Below are positions 26,241-34,282 of a DNA stretch of 64,000 nucleotides, piece after piece; position 1 is the stretch's first letter; each line of letters starts with the position of its first letter. This DNA comes from Brevibacillus gelatini. GTDB lineage: Bacteria; Bacillota; Bacilli; Brevibacillales; Brevibacillaceae. The notes under the pieces were generated by a model. It did no database searches. It was not told where the DNA came from and saw nothing but the letters and a program-made list of their open reading frames with translations. The DNA lies in the NCBI RefSeq assembly GCF_003710935.1, contig NZ_RHHS01000008.1:84443-148442 (forward strand). Reading direction: 5' to 3'. Position numbers and translations under genes: made by a program.

Positions 26241-26246
26241 CTGCCA
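26135..26246. repeat. pgpA 3'-end repeat, copy 3 (overlaps nagD end)
   Basis: The most complete extra copy, reading the pgpA codons from GAIAAAASSRIAHR to the stop at 26238-26240. The antisense nagD stop (26223-26225) lies inside it, showing that pgpA and nagD once overlapped tail to tail by about 18 bases. Confidence 0.88.
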
Positions 26247-27002
26247 TTCTGGCAAGTTGCTTGCGATATGCGTCGGCTGCACTGCGTGACGGGCAGCTTC
26301 TTCCCGCGTCGAATAGCCTGTCAGGACGAGCAGGCTGTCCAGGCCGCTGTTTGCCCCGGCTTCAATGTCAGTGTACAAGTTGTCACCGACGATCAACGTC
26401 TCAGACGCTTCCGTGCCAAGAACGGAAAGCGCATAGCGTACGATGATCGGCTCCGGCTTGCCGATGACGATTGGCTTTGTGGCCGATGCGACTGAAACGG
26501 CGGCAACGAGCGAGCCGTTTCCTGGAAACAGTCCGTTGTCTGTCGGCAGCGCGGCATCTGCATTGGTCGCGATAAAAGTAGCACCTGCGCGGATGGCGCG
26601 AGTGGCAATCGCCAGCTTTTCGTATGTGAAGGCACGGTCGATACCGACAATGACGTAGGCAGGATTGTCTGTTGTCAGCCTGAAGCCTGCCGCTTCCAGT
26701 TGTGACAGCAAGCCTTCCTCGCCAATCGCATACACGCTTGCCCCGGAAGGCGCCTTCTCTTTCAAATATTCAACCGTTGCCATACTGGTTGTATATACAT
26801 CCTGTGCAGTTGCCTCAACTCCCATCCCGCTCAGTCGCGCTGCCACGCGCTCGGCCGATGCGGACGAATTGTTGGTCAAAAACAGGTACGGAATGCCGTT
26901 CGCTTTCAGGTAGCGGACAAATTCGGCAGCGCCGGGGATCGGCTCATTGCCGCGATAAATGGTTCCATCCAGATCAATCAGATAGCCTTTGTATGGTTTC
27001 AT
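26223..27002 (-). CDS. yutF: HAD-superfamily sugar phosphatase NagD/YutF
   Basis: 259 residues, HAD class IIA. Motif I LIDLDGTIYRG holds the nucleophile Asp (about residue 9) and acid Asp; motif II is LTNNSS; motif III IGKPEPII; motif IV VGDNLYTDIEAG. It dephosphorylates small phospho-metabolites; the B. subtilis homologue YutF was described as a broad phosphatase. ATG follows GGAGGAG. Its last codons overlap the pgpA relic. Confidence 0.9.
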   Translation of the reverse strand: MKPYKGYLIDLDGTIYRGNEPIPGAAEFVRYLKANGIPYLFLTNNSSASAERVAARLSGMGVEATAQDVYTTSMATVEYLKEKAPSGASVYAIGEEGLLSQLEAAGFRLTTDNPAYVIVGIDRAFTYEKLAIATRAIRAGATFIATNADAALPTDNGLFPGNGSLVAAVSVASATKPIVIGKPEPIIVRYALSVLGTEASETLIVGDNLYTDIEAGANSGLDSLLVLTGYSTREEAARHAVQPTHIASNLPEWQLRLPL

Positions 27003-27124
27003 GTTGCTTCTCCTCCGTCCAGTTTGCTCTATCTCTATTTATTGCTAAAACTTCTGGCCTTCCCTTACAATACTCGCTTTTTCCCCATTTGACGAGCTGC
27101 CTGCCTGCTTTTTACCCGCCAAAA

Positions 27125-27159
27125 AAGGCAGGAAAACGGCTCTGCCACTTCCCTGCCTT
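27125..27159 (-). terminator. Terminator after the 358-aa gene
   Basis: AAGGCAGG pairs with CCTGCCTT and T6 follows on the minus strand, directly behind the stop at 27167. Confidence 0.8.
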
Positions 27160-27166
27160 CGTCTTG

Positions 27167-28243
27167 CTATTTTGCTTTTTTCCACTGCTCGATGATCTTT
27201 TTGCTCCATGCTTTTACCTGCTCGCCAGATAGCACCTCGACCAGTTCAGCTTGCGGGGTTAGAGCATCGTGGACCGGGACGCAAAAAGATAAATCCCATG
27301 AGCGCTGGGCAAATAAGCTTGGGCCGAGCAGAACGATCGCTTTTTCTTCCACCCGCGGGATGCGCTGCGGCGTGTCTTCGCCGAACAACCAATGCGAAAA
27401 CGCCCCTTGCTTGGTTAAAAAGCCGTTCTCATCGAGAGCACCCCCACTGTAGAACCCGAACAGAGCCGAATCGCAAGCATTCTCTGTATCCGGGTATTCC
27501 ACCCCGGTAGCCGCCTTGACGGCCACTTCGTTGCGCGGCATCGAGGCAAACGGCTCCTGCGACTGAAACTGCTGGATAAACACATCTTGCAGCAGCGTAA
27601 ACAGATGAAAGTTGTTTTGCACCATTGACAGTCGCAACCTGATTCCCGTTGATGTTTCCGGGTGCAAGGCCACGACCTCCAGATCATCTGCGCTGCCCAG
27701 CACGACGTTCACATAATGCAGATTGTCAACCTGTTCCTCAAGCTCCTCGATCAGTCGGCACAGTTGCTGATTTTGTCTCATCTCGATTCTCGCATGCTTA
27801 TCGCGGCAAATCATCGTCATCGTCGCCAAAACCACAAAGTCCGACGTCACCTGTGCCTTGACCGTATCCGGCGCTTTCTCGAACCTGTCCGCCAGTGGCA
27901 ACGCGGCGTCCTGTTGAAAATACGCTTCCAACAGTTGCAGGTGGCGCTCCAGTTGGCGAACGACCGCCCCGACGATCACGGCCGGGTCGCCACCATTTTC
28001 AACCAAAGTCCCGGCGATAATGCAGGCCAGTCCTTTTTTATATGTATCCGCTTCCTCGTCCAAAAAATTCGCGATCAACCTCAACAAGTCGTCGATCTGC
28101 TCAGGATGTGCCTTGGCGTGCAGAAACAGCTCGCGAATGGACGAATCTTGGAATGCGCTCGCATCCGCCTTTAATTCTTCCAGCTGCTGCACATCTTGTT
28201 GCAAAAACGCCAAAAACGGCTGTAGTACCTCTTCCATCCCCAC
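27167..28243 (-). CDS. Hypothetical protein, helical N-terminus
   Basis: About 358 residues. The N-terminal 170 residues are helical and acidic (LQQDVQQLEELKADASAF, LRLIANFLDEEADTYK). The C-terminal half is mixed (LMVQNNFHLFTLLQDVFIQQ-like, GIEYPDTENACDSALFGFYSGG). No motif, signal peptide or membrane segment. The start is a GTG at 28243 or ATG at 28237, both close to GAGGAG. I do not recognise it; cytosolic and monocistronic. Confidence 0.65.
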   Translation of the reverse strand: MGMEEVLQPFLAFLQQDVQQLEELKADASAFQDSSIRELFLHAKAHPEQIDDLLRLIANFLDEEADTYKKGLACIIAGTLVENGGDPAVIVGAVVRQLERHLQLLEAYFQQDAALPLADRFEKAPDTVKAQVTSDFVVLATMTMICRDKHARIEMRQNQQLCRLIEELEEQVDNLHYVNVVLGSADDLEVVALHPETSTGIRLRLSMVQNNFHLFTLLQDVFIQQFQSQEPFASMPRNEVAVKAATGVEYPDTENACDSALFGFYSGGALDENGFLTKQGAFSHWLFGEDTPQRIPRVEEKAIVLLGPSLFAQRSWDLSFCVPVHDALTPQAELVEVLSGEQVKAWSKKIIEQWKKAK

Positions 28244-28379
28244 TCACTCTCCTCTTTTTTCCTCTACATTTAAAAATTAGACAGTTACCGAAAAAATCCT
28301 GTAACTGGCAAAACAGCTTGGACCAAGCGAAAGCGATGCCACTGCACCCTGCCCGAAACCTGTTTTTCCCCAGCAAAAA

Positions 28380-28411
28380 AGCCACCCTGCACCAAACCGC
28401 ACAAAGTGGCT
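28380..28411 (-). terminator. Terminator after the SufR-like regulator
   Basis: AGCCAC/GTGGCT stem and T6 on the minus strand, 17 bases after the stop. Confidence 0.7.
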
Positions 28412-28427
28412 GTCATTGACACTGTTT

Positions 28428-29054
28428 TTACACTTTTTTGATTTCAAACACGCACTTGTCTCCGCCTTTTGCCATGCAGGAGGTTTGCTCCACATCGGCT
28501 TTCAGCACCCGGCGAAACAGCGACAGTTCACAAGTGCAGGCCTGATTGAACTCACGCGCTACCTGGGCAATGGGACAGTTGAACTCCCGAATCCGGTACG
28601 TGTTTCCATCCGCATCGGCTTCCCACTCGACCATGTAGCCTTTTTCGTTTTGCAGTTCGGCAAGCTTGGCCACGCGGTCACGCAAGTCTCCTTGCATATG
28701 GGCGCGATACGTTTCCTCCAGGCGATTTTCGCGGCGGCGGAACAGCATTTCGACTTTTCCCGGCCCGTCCATTTCCTTCAAGTCTTGCAAAAAGTCGAGC
28801 GTTAAATGTGAATAATTGCGCGGAAACAGCTCGTCTGCTTCCTGCGACAAGGAATATACGTTGGTTGGTCGACCCATCGCTTGTCTCACAAGCGTGGACT
28901 TAATCAGATTGTCTCTCTCCAGGGTGTTCAGATGGCGTCTGACCGCCATTTCTGTAATACCAAGATCGACGGCCATGTCGCTGACAGAGAGTGAGCCTTT
29001 TACCTTGAGCATGTGCAGGATTTGGTCACGAGTGGACGTCCCCTCGTTTGTCAT
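28428..29054 (-). CDS. SufR-like Fe-S-sensing transcriptional regulator
   Basis: 208 residues. N-terminal winged helix-turn-helix of the DeoR/ArsR type (ILHMLKVKGSLSVSDMAVDL then GITEMAVRRHLNTLERDNLI). The C-terminal half has four to five cysteines (FNCPIAQVAREFNQACTCEL and TSCMAKGGDKCVFEI), the layout of SufR-type regulators that hold a 4Fe-4S cluster. The ligand is inferred from this pattern. ATG at 29054 has GAAAGGACGG ahead; an in-frame GTG three codons earlier is too close to that site. Divergently placed genes under its control are not obvious. Confidence 0.8.
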   Translation of the reverse strand: MTNEGTSTRDQILHMLKVKGSLSVSDMAVDLGITEMAVRRHLNTLERDNLIKSTLVRQAMGRPTNVYSLSQEADELFPRNYSHLTLDFLQDLKEMDGPGKVEMLFRRRENRLEETYRAHMQGDLRDRVAKLAELQNEKGYMVEWEADADGNTYRIREFNCPIAQVAREFNQACTCELSLFRRVLKADVEQTSCMAKGGDKCVFEIKKV

Positions 29055-29148
29055 ACGTATCACCGTCCTTTCTACCTATTGTAGCGGATCGGCACGCTTT
29101 AGTAAACAAACGAAAGTGTTTTGTATAAAAAATCCGCTTCTCCATTCT

Positions 29149-29583
29149 CTAAAACAATTCTTTCTCCAAAAACGCACGCACATGCGGATCAAACTGCCGC
29201 ATCGTGTCCACTGATTCATTCACGAGCGCAAACATTTCTTCCGCCGGAACGTTCGTATAGTCAATGACCAGATGCTTGCGGAACTCGACCACGCGAGTCA
29301 GAATCGCCGCCTGCTCATCGGTAACGACTTGTTCATCGCGCAAAATTTCTACAATATCGCTGTAGCTGCCGGGGTCGCGCATGATAAAGCCGTCGATCAG
29401 CGCATTTCCGACATCGACAATTCCTTCGATGGACAAGTGCAGGGCTCGCTCCATCGCTGCAACAGCCACTTCGTCGGCCAAAACCGCTTCGGCTCCCCGT
29501 TCCCGGAGCTCGTCCAACAGATCAAGCATGCGAGACATATAGGCCAATACTTGGTCAATTCGCTTTGTATTCACGTCGTACAT
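29149..29583 (-). CDS. yutE: YutE, HepT-like (DUF86) protein
   Basis: 144 residues, all helical, of the HepT/DUF86 family. HepT toxins carry R-x4-6-H-x-Y; here the site reads VVEFRKHLVIDYTNV, keeping Arg and Tyr, with a His only two residues after the Arg and Ile where the active His should stand. No MNT-type nucleotidyltransferase antitoxin is near, so this looks like a housekeeping homologue rather than a toxin. ATG at 29583 follows AAGGAGA. Same position as in B. subtilis (between yutF and yutD). Confidence 0.82.
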   Translation of the reverse strand: MYDVNTKRIDQVLAYMSRMLDLLDELRERGAEAVLADEVAVAAMERALHLSIEGIVDVGNALIDGFIMRDPGSYSDIVEILRDEQVVTDEQAAILTRVVEFRKHLVIDYTNVPAEEMFALVNESVDTMRQFDPHVRAFLEKELF

Positions 29584-29593
29584 GAGATTCTCC

Positions 29594-29701
29594 TTATTTT
29601 CGCTTTTTCGCTTTTCGTTTTGCATAATAGGTAGTAAACACAAACGTCAGCACCAGGACGAGAAGGACCAATTCCCCTTCCTGCAAATAGGAATTGCTCA
29701 C
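29594..29701 (-). CDS. Small single-helix membrane protein (35 aa)
   Basis: A GTG at 29701 with AGAGGTG at 6 bases opens a frame for a Glu-containing N-terminus, one hydrophobic helix (LVLLVLVLTFVFTTYY) and a strongly basic tail (AKRKAKKRK). It precedes yutE by 10 bases, likely co-transcribed. Function unknown. Confidence 0.55.
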   Translation of the reverse strand: MSNSYLQEGELVLLVLVLTFVFTTYYAKRKAKKRK

Positions 29702-29824
29702 GGCTTTCACCTCTTTTCCTCCAAACAGTATACCAAATTTGTCCCGGCTGTCACGAATCAGCTTGTACTTTATGTTACAATGATGGGGTGAATTTTTGCC
29801 GGCATACAAGGGAGGAACACAACT

Positions 29825-30799
29825 GTGGAACGCGAACTGGCATTGGAAATCGTGCGGGTGACAGAAATGGCTGCCCTCGCCTCGTCGCACTGGATGGGAC
29901 GGGGAAAGAAAAATGAAGCGGACGAAGCAGCGACGAGCGCCATGCGCGCCATGTTTGACACGATCAATATGAGAGGAACCGTCGTCATTGGCGAAGGCGA
30001 GCTGGACGAAGCTCCGATGCTGTACATTGGCGAAAAACTCGGCCACCCGGATGCGGTCGGCCCGGAGGTAGATGTCGCCGTAGACCCGCTGGAGGGAACG
30101 ACGATCGTTGCCAAGGGGCACAACAATGCCATGTCGGTGATCGCTGTCGGTGACCGTGGAACTTTGCTGCACGCCCCCGACATGTACATGATGAAGATGG
30201 CGGTGGGCAAGCGGGCTGCGGGAAAAATCAGCCTTTTTGATTCCGTGGACAAAATGATCGAAGTCGTAGCAAAAGCGAACAACAAGCGTGTTCAGGATGT
30301 GACCGTCATCATCCAGGAGCGGGAGCGGCATCAGCACATCATCGACACCGTTCGGGAAAAAGGCGCACGCGTCAAGCTGTTCGGCGATGGCGATGTCGGC
30401 GCAGCGATTGCCGCTTGTCTGCCGCATACCGGGATTGACCTGTTTCTCGGAATCGGCGGCGCACCGGAAGGCGTCATCAGCGCAGCAGCGATCAAATGTC
30501 TCGGCGGCGACATGCAGGCGATGCTCAAGCCGCAAAACGACAGCGAGCGGGAGCGCTGCATCAAGATGGGGCTTGCCAATCCGGAGCAGTTGCTGACGTT
30601 GCACGATATGGTAAAAGGAGACGACGCCATCTTCGCGGCAACTGGCGTATCGGACGGCGAACTGCTGCAGGGTGTCCGTTATTTGGGCGACGACATGGTG
30701 GAGACGCACTCCATCGTCATGCGCGCCCAGACGAAAACGATCCGTTTTATCCGCGCTTTGCACAATATCGAGCACAAACCAAATCTGTCATGGAAGTAG
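29825..30799 (+). CDS. glpX: Class II fructose-1,6-bisphosphatase GlpX
   Basis: 324 residues. It hydrolyses fructose 1,6-bisphosphate in gluconeogenesis. The metal/phosphate motifs [27 protein letters not shown] and [14 protein letters not shown] are clear. The start is GTG behind GGGAGG. Length is usual for the class (320-325). It is followed 12 bases later by a small gene on the same strand. Confidence 0.93.
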   Translation: MERELALEIVRVTEMAALASSHWMGRGKKNEADEAATSAMRAMFDTINMRGTVVIGEGELDEAPMLYIGEKLGHPDAVGPEVDVAVDPLEGTTIVAKGHNNAMSVIAVGDRGTLLHAPDMYMMKMAVGKRAAGKISLFDSVDKMIEVVAKANNKRVQDVTVIIQERERHQHIIDTVREKGARVKLFGDGDVGAAIAACLPHTGIDLFLGIGGAPEGVISAAAIKCLGGDMQAMLKPQNDSERERCIKMGLANPEQLLTLHDMVKGDDAIFAATGVSDGELLQGVRYLGDDMVETHSIVMRAQTKTIRFIRALHNIEHKPNLSWK

Positions 30800-30811
30800 A
30801 GGGGCGTATTT

Positions 30812-31081
30812 ATGGCGAATGACTTGTTTTACTTGTACGACGAATCGGAGGACACCAAGACGCGCTTTGTCAGCTTCATGGGCGAATCCACCCGGTTTGA
30901 TCTGGCCATCACGACGACCAGCCGTTTTTACGGCAAAAAGCTCGTCATCAACATCCAAAACGGCCGCTCTGCCATTATCGGCGAAGACGACCTGCGAGAA
31001 GAAGGCTATCTCGAATTTGCCTTCAACCTGAGCGAAGCAGAAGCAGAAGAACTGAAAACCTTTTTGGAAACCGTGATTTGA
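30812..31081 (+). CDS. DUF3055 (SAV0927-type) protein
   Basis: 89 residues (MANDLFYLYDESEDTKTRFV at the start, SEAEAEELKTFLETV at the end), beta strands then an acidic helix, fitting the DUF3055 family common in Bacillales; function unknown. Likely co-transcribed with glpX; ATG follows GAGGGG. Family assignment from memory of its opening FYLYDE..TRFVSF. Confidence 0.7.
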   Translation: MANDLFYLYDESEDTKTRFVSFMGESTRFDLAITTTSRFYGKKLVINIQNGRSAIIGEDDLREEGYLEFAFNLSEAEAEELKTFLETVI

Positions 31082-31103
31082 CGTTTGCCTTTCACCTGTC
31101 TTC

Positions 31104-31136
31104 GCCCATCCCGAAACGAGCCTGTTCGGGATGGGC
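31104..31136 (+). terminator. Terminator of the glpX operon
   Basis: A perfect 12-bp stem GCCCATCCCGAA/TTCGGGATGGGC then T5. Confidence 0.9.
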
Positions 31137-31234
31137 TTTTTGTGCCCAAATCCAGGCGGACAACTCTCCATACAGGCGAATGCCTCGTATACTGCTACTG
31201 CACATACAGACAACGAGAGGAGTGCAGTCGCATC

Positions 31235-31480
31235 ATGCAATCTTATCAAGACGAAAATCAACAACTGCAGGCTCATCAAGCGGATGACCAATACCAGACG
31301 ATTCCGGAAGACCAGGCGCATCCCGTCTTCTTTCGCAGAAGGAGAGACGACGTGTTCCCTATCATCATTCCGCTCCCTTATACCTACTATCCGCCGTATT
31401 ACTATCCGTACCCGTATCCATACACGTATCCGTACTATCCATATCCGTATCAGCCCTATCCGTTTTACGGCGGATATTAA
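31235..31480 (+). CDS. Tyr/Pro-rich coat-like protein
   Basis: 81 residues. Gln/Asp-rich N-terminus, then FFRRRRDDVFPIIIPLP and 40 residues made almost only of Tyr and Pro (YYPYPYPY repeats), ending FYGGY. Such repeats occur in spore coat and exosporium proteins, where tyrosines are cross-linked; this is inferred. GAGAGGAG is 12 bases before the ATG. Neighbours are sporulation genes. Confidence 0.7.
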   Translation: MQSYQDENQQLQAHQADDQYQTIPEDQAHPVFFRRRRDDVFPIIIPLPYTYYPPYYYPYPYPYTYPYYPYPYQPYPFYGGY

Positions 31481-31500
31481 CCGAACAAGGCTCTACAGAA

Positions 31501-31528
31501 AAACAGCCCCTGCAATCAAGGGCTGTTT
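31501..31528. terminator. Bidirectional terminator
   Basis: AAACAGCCC/GGGCTGTTT stem between the coat-like gene and the convergent yutD gene. Confidence 0.8.
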
Positions 31529-31540
31529 TCGTTTGTTTTC

Positions 31541-32179
31541 CTATGTTTCACGCTTGGGCGTGCTGTGGCTTTGTCCAGTCGGCACTTTGTCGCGCTCGCG
31601 ATGGGGGCGCATCTGGTTCGGACGCTTCTCCCGCGCAGACGAGTCCTTGCTGTTTTTTTCCGGTTTGTCTTTGAGAAACTTCGGCTTGTCTGACCGCTCA
31701 TTGCGCCCGCCGGACCGCTCGTTTGCGCCGCCGTTGTTGCGCTCCTGGCGATCCTGCCTGTTTTGGCGCGGATGAAAACGACGCCGTTCCTTGCGCTCGA
31801 CAACCAGTGGCGAATTGTCGCCGCGAGACGAGTCCTGGCGGTAATCGGAAACATTGTCCGGATTGTCATCCGGGCCTTCCTGCTCGGCACCGGTGCTGCC
31901 GGCCGTCGATTTTACCTTGCGCAAGACAAAATACGGACAGCCAAAGTTGCAATACTCGTGCAGGTACTCATCCAAAGCGGCGATCCGCTGCTCGAACGGT
32001 ACTTTGCGGTTGGCATCTGTGTAAAATCCCCGCAAACGAAGCTGTCCATAGCCCCAGTCTCCGACGATGTAATCGTATTTGTCGAGGATATCGCTGTAGC
32101 GCTCCCTGAATGCTTCCGGATTCCAGCCGTCGCGATTTTCTTCCATGACTTCATAAGTACCGGCTTGCGTGCGAATCAA
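31541..32179 (-). CDS. yutD: YutD-family protein (DUF1027) with disordered tail
   Basis: 212 residues. The first 90 are YutD-like: YEVMEENRDGWNPEAFRERY, DYIVGDWGYGQLRLRGFY and EYCNFGCPYFVLRK. The other 120 residues are low-complexity (Arg, Asn, Asp, Ser, Pro), much longer than in B. subtilis YutD. The start is TTG at 32179, with AAGGAGG at 8 bases; the frame is open further upstream but without a site. Function unknown, conserved in Bacillales. Confidence 0.82.
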   Translation of the reverse strand: MIRTQAGTYEVMEENRDGWNPEAFRERYSDILDKYDYIVGDWGYGQLRLRGFYTDANRKVPFEQRIAALDEYLHEYCNFGCPYFVLRKVKSTAGSTGAEQEGPDDNPDNVSDYRQDSSRGDNSPLVVERKERRRFHPRQNRQDRQERNNGGANERSGGRNERSDKPKFLKDKPEKNSKDSSAREKRPNQMRPHRERDKVPTGQSHSTPKRET

Positions 32180-32304
32180 GTCCGCTTCCTCCTTACACTT
32201 GTATACTTTCGTCCATCTTATCACATTTCCACCAGCAAGAGATAAAATTCCCACGAAAACTGCGCAATCCCCCTGGACATTCTATCGGGTAGGGGGTGTT
32301 ACCA

Positions 32305-33195
32305 TTGAAAAAGACATGGTTGTATCCTGCGATTGCAGGCATTGCTCTCTTGGCATCCGCTTGTGCGAACAACGCTGCGCCAAACTACACGACTCCGAAC
32401 CAGACAGCTCCTCACGTCACAAATGTTGATGGGATGCACGGCCGCAACTACGACGGCGTGCGCAGCTTTGACGGGCTGCACGTACGCAACGGCGCCGGCC
32501 TGAACAACTTGCCGGGCGCCGATAATGGCCTGTACCCGAATGGAACGTATCCGCGGATGAACGCCAACAGCTACAACGCCTACACCAGTGGCATGCGGCC
32601 GTACAACGCCTTTACGGACCACAAGGACGGACTGATGGGCGCGCAGAATGGAATGAACCATTCCATTTATCAAAAGCGGGCCTGGAACCGGGCGGGGGCC
32701 GGCATCATGCAAACCGGCATGCCGAGAATGGGCTACGCCCAGACTGACCGGGCAAGCATGAAGACCGCTGGCGCCCAAAACGTCTACGTAGACCGCGATG
32801 CCCTGGCACAAGCAGTCGGCAACGTCACAACGAGCTGCCCTGGAGTTCAGCGTTCTACTGTCCTGGTGACGGATGAAGAGATTTTCGTCGGTCTGAACAC
32901 GCAGGGAGCAGATGCCCGCACAGCCAAAAACCAGGCGAAAATGAATGCGCAGTCGATCGCGCCACGCTATTACAAGGTGTATGTCACGGACAACCCGAAT
33001 GACATTCAGGAAATTGCCCGTGTCGCCAGCCGTTCCAGCAACTTGCATACAGCGCGCAACGAGGATGCCGCAAGCATCGACGCGCTCATCAAACGCATGG
33101 GCGGCGTAACAGACAGCAAGCAAGGAAGCAGCATGAGCGCTCAAAAGAACGCGAATGCAACCCACAAAGCGAAAATGGGTACAACCAGTCGCTAG
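32305..33195 (+). CDS. yutC: YhcN/YlaJ-family spore lipoprotein
   Basis: 296 residues. A signal peptide ends in LLASAC (Cys near residue 17). Residues 30-150 are Asn/Gly/Met-rich and low-complexity. Residues about 155-250 are the YhcN/YlaJ domain (YVDRDALAQAVGNVTT, VLVTDEEIFVGLNT, RYYKVYVTDNPNDIQEIARV), found in forespore membrane lipoproteins linked to germination. The start is TTG at 32305 behind AGGGGGTG. In B. subtilis yutC holds the same place next to yutD and lipA. Confidence 0.85.
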   Translation: MKKTWLYPAIAGIALLASACANNAAPNYTTPNQTAPHVTNVDGMHGRNYDGVRSFDGLHVRNGAGLNNLPGADNGLYPNGTYPRMNANSYNAYTSGMRPYNAFTDHKDGLMGAQNGMNHSIYQKRAWNRAGAGIMQTGMPRMGYAQTDRASMKTAGAQNVYVDRDALAQAVGNVTTSCPGVQRSTVLVTDEEIFVGLNTQGADARTAKNQAKMNAQSIAPRYYKVYVTDNPNDIQEIARVASRSSNLHTARNEDAASIDALIKRMGGVTDSKQGSSMSAQKNANATHKAKMGTTSR

Positions 33196-33219
33196 GCGGA
33201 TCTCCCCTGTATAGAGAAG

Positions 33220-33264
33220 AACCCCCTTTTTGCAGCGATTCCATTTCGCGTGCAAGGAGGGGGT
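33220..33264. terminator. Bidirectional terminator between yutC and lipA
   Basis: AACCCCCT and AGGGGGTT arms with an inner TGCA/TGCA pair; T5 follows on the plus side. Confidence 0.7.
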
Positions 33265-33273
33265 TGTTCCTTT

Positions 33274-34182
33274 TTACTGTGCCTGCACCTGTGGCGAGGC
33301 TTCCTTGGCAATCGTTTCCTTCGCGGCATTCGCCTGCTCGTGTGCGTGGTACGAGCTGCGTACGAGCGGTCCTGCCTCTACGTGGCTGAAACCGCGCTTC
33401 ATGCCTTCTTCTTTCAGAAAGGCAAATTCGTCCGGATGGTAGTAACGCTCGACCTTCAGATGCTTTTTCGTTGGCTGCAGGTATTGACCGATCGTCATGA
33501 TGTTGACATCCACGGATCGCAAATCGTCCATGGTCTCGATCACTTCTTCCAGCGTCTCGCCCACCCCGATCATCAGGCTGGACTTCGTCGGAATATTCGG
33601 CTGGAATTCTTTCGCCTTTTTCAAAAGTTCCAGTGTCCGGTCGTACTTGGCGCGCGCCCGTACCCGGTCAGACAGGCGGCGAACCGCCTCGATATTGTGA
33701 TTCAGCACGTCCGGCTTCGCGTCCATCACGAGCTTCAGCGCATCCCAGTTCCCCTGGAAATCCGGAATCAGCACTTCCACAGAAGCGAACGGCAGACGAC
33801 GGCGAATCGCCCGGATCGTTTCCGCAAAAATTTGTGCGCCTCCGTCTTTCAGATCGTCACGGGCAACGGAGGTTACGACAACGTGCCGCAAACGCATTTG
33901 CTCGGCGGCCTCTGCTACGCGTTCCGGTTCGGCAAGATCAAGCTCTGTCGGCAATCCGGTTTTTACAGCACAAAACCGACAGGCACGGGTACATATATCA
34001 CCCAAAATCATGAACGTAGCTGTACCACTGGCCCAGCACTCATGAATGTTGGGGCATTTTGCCTCTTCGCATACGGTATGCAGTGTCTTGCTGCGCATGG
34101 TCTGCTTCAGCTCTTTGAAGCTGGCGAGTTCTGGTCCTGAAACAAGGTTGATCTTGAGCCACTCCGGCTTGCGTTGCGTCAT
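33274..34182 (-). CDS. lipA: Lipoyl synthase LipA
   Basis: 302 residues, radical SAM enzyme that inserts two sulfurs into octanoyl groups on E2/GcvH proteins. Auxiliary cluster cysteines C38, C43, C49 ([15 protein letters not shown]) and radical-SAM C64, C68, C71 (CTRACRFC) are all present, and the C-terminal RSSYHAHE holds the conserved RSSY serine. ATG at 34182 follows GAGGAGTG. B. subtilis calls it yutB/lipA. Confidence 0.95.
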   Translation of the reverse strand: MTQRKPEWLKINLVSGPELASFKELKQTMRSKTLHTVCEEAKCPNIHECWASGTATFMILGDICTRACRFCAVKTGLPTELDLAEPERVAEAAEQMRLRHVVVTSVARDDLKDGGAQIFAETIRAIRRRLPFASVEVLIPDFQGNWDALKLVMDAKPDVLNHNIEAVRRLSDRVRARAKYDRTLELLKKAKEFQPNIPTKSSLMIGVGETLEEVIETMDDLRSVDVNIMTIGQYLQPTKKHLKVERYYHPDEFAFLKEEGMKRGFSHVEAGPLVRSSYHAHEQANAAKETIAKEASPQVQAQ

Positions 34183-34282
34183 AGGGCCCACTCCTCATGT
34201 ATCTTGGTACGAGACATCATTTCATTTTCATTATAGAGGTTGGCTTTGCAAGGGGCAACCTCTTTCCCCAGTCAGATAACAA

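Noticed and set aside
31381..31480. Repeats TAYCCGTA in 31380-31480 as a possible CRISPR or satellite
   Set aside because: The repetition is codon-level (Tyr-Pro repeats) within a small gene with start, stop and terminator; spacers are absent.
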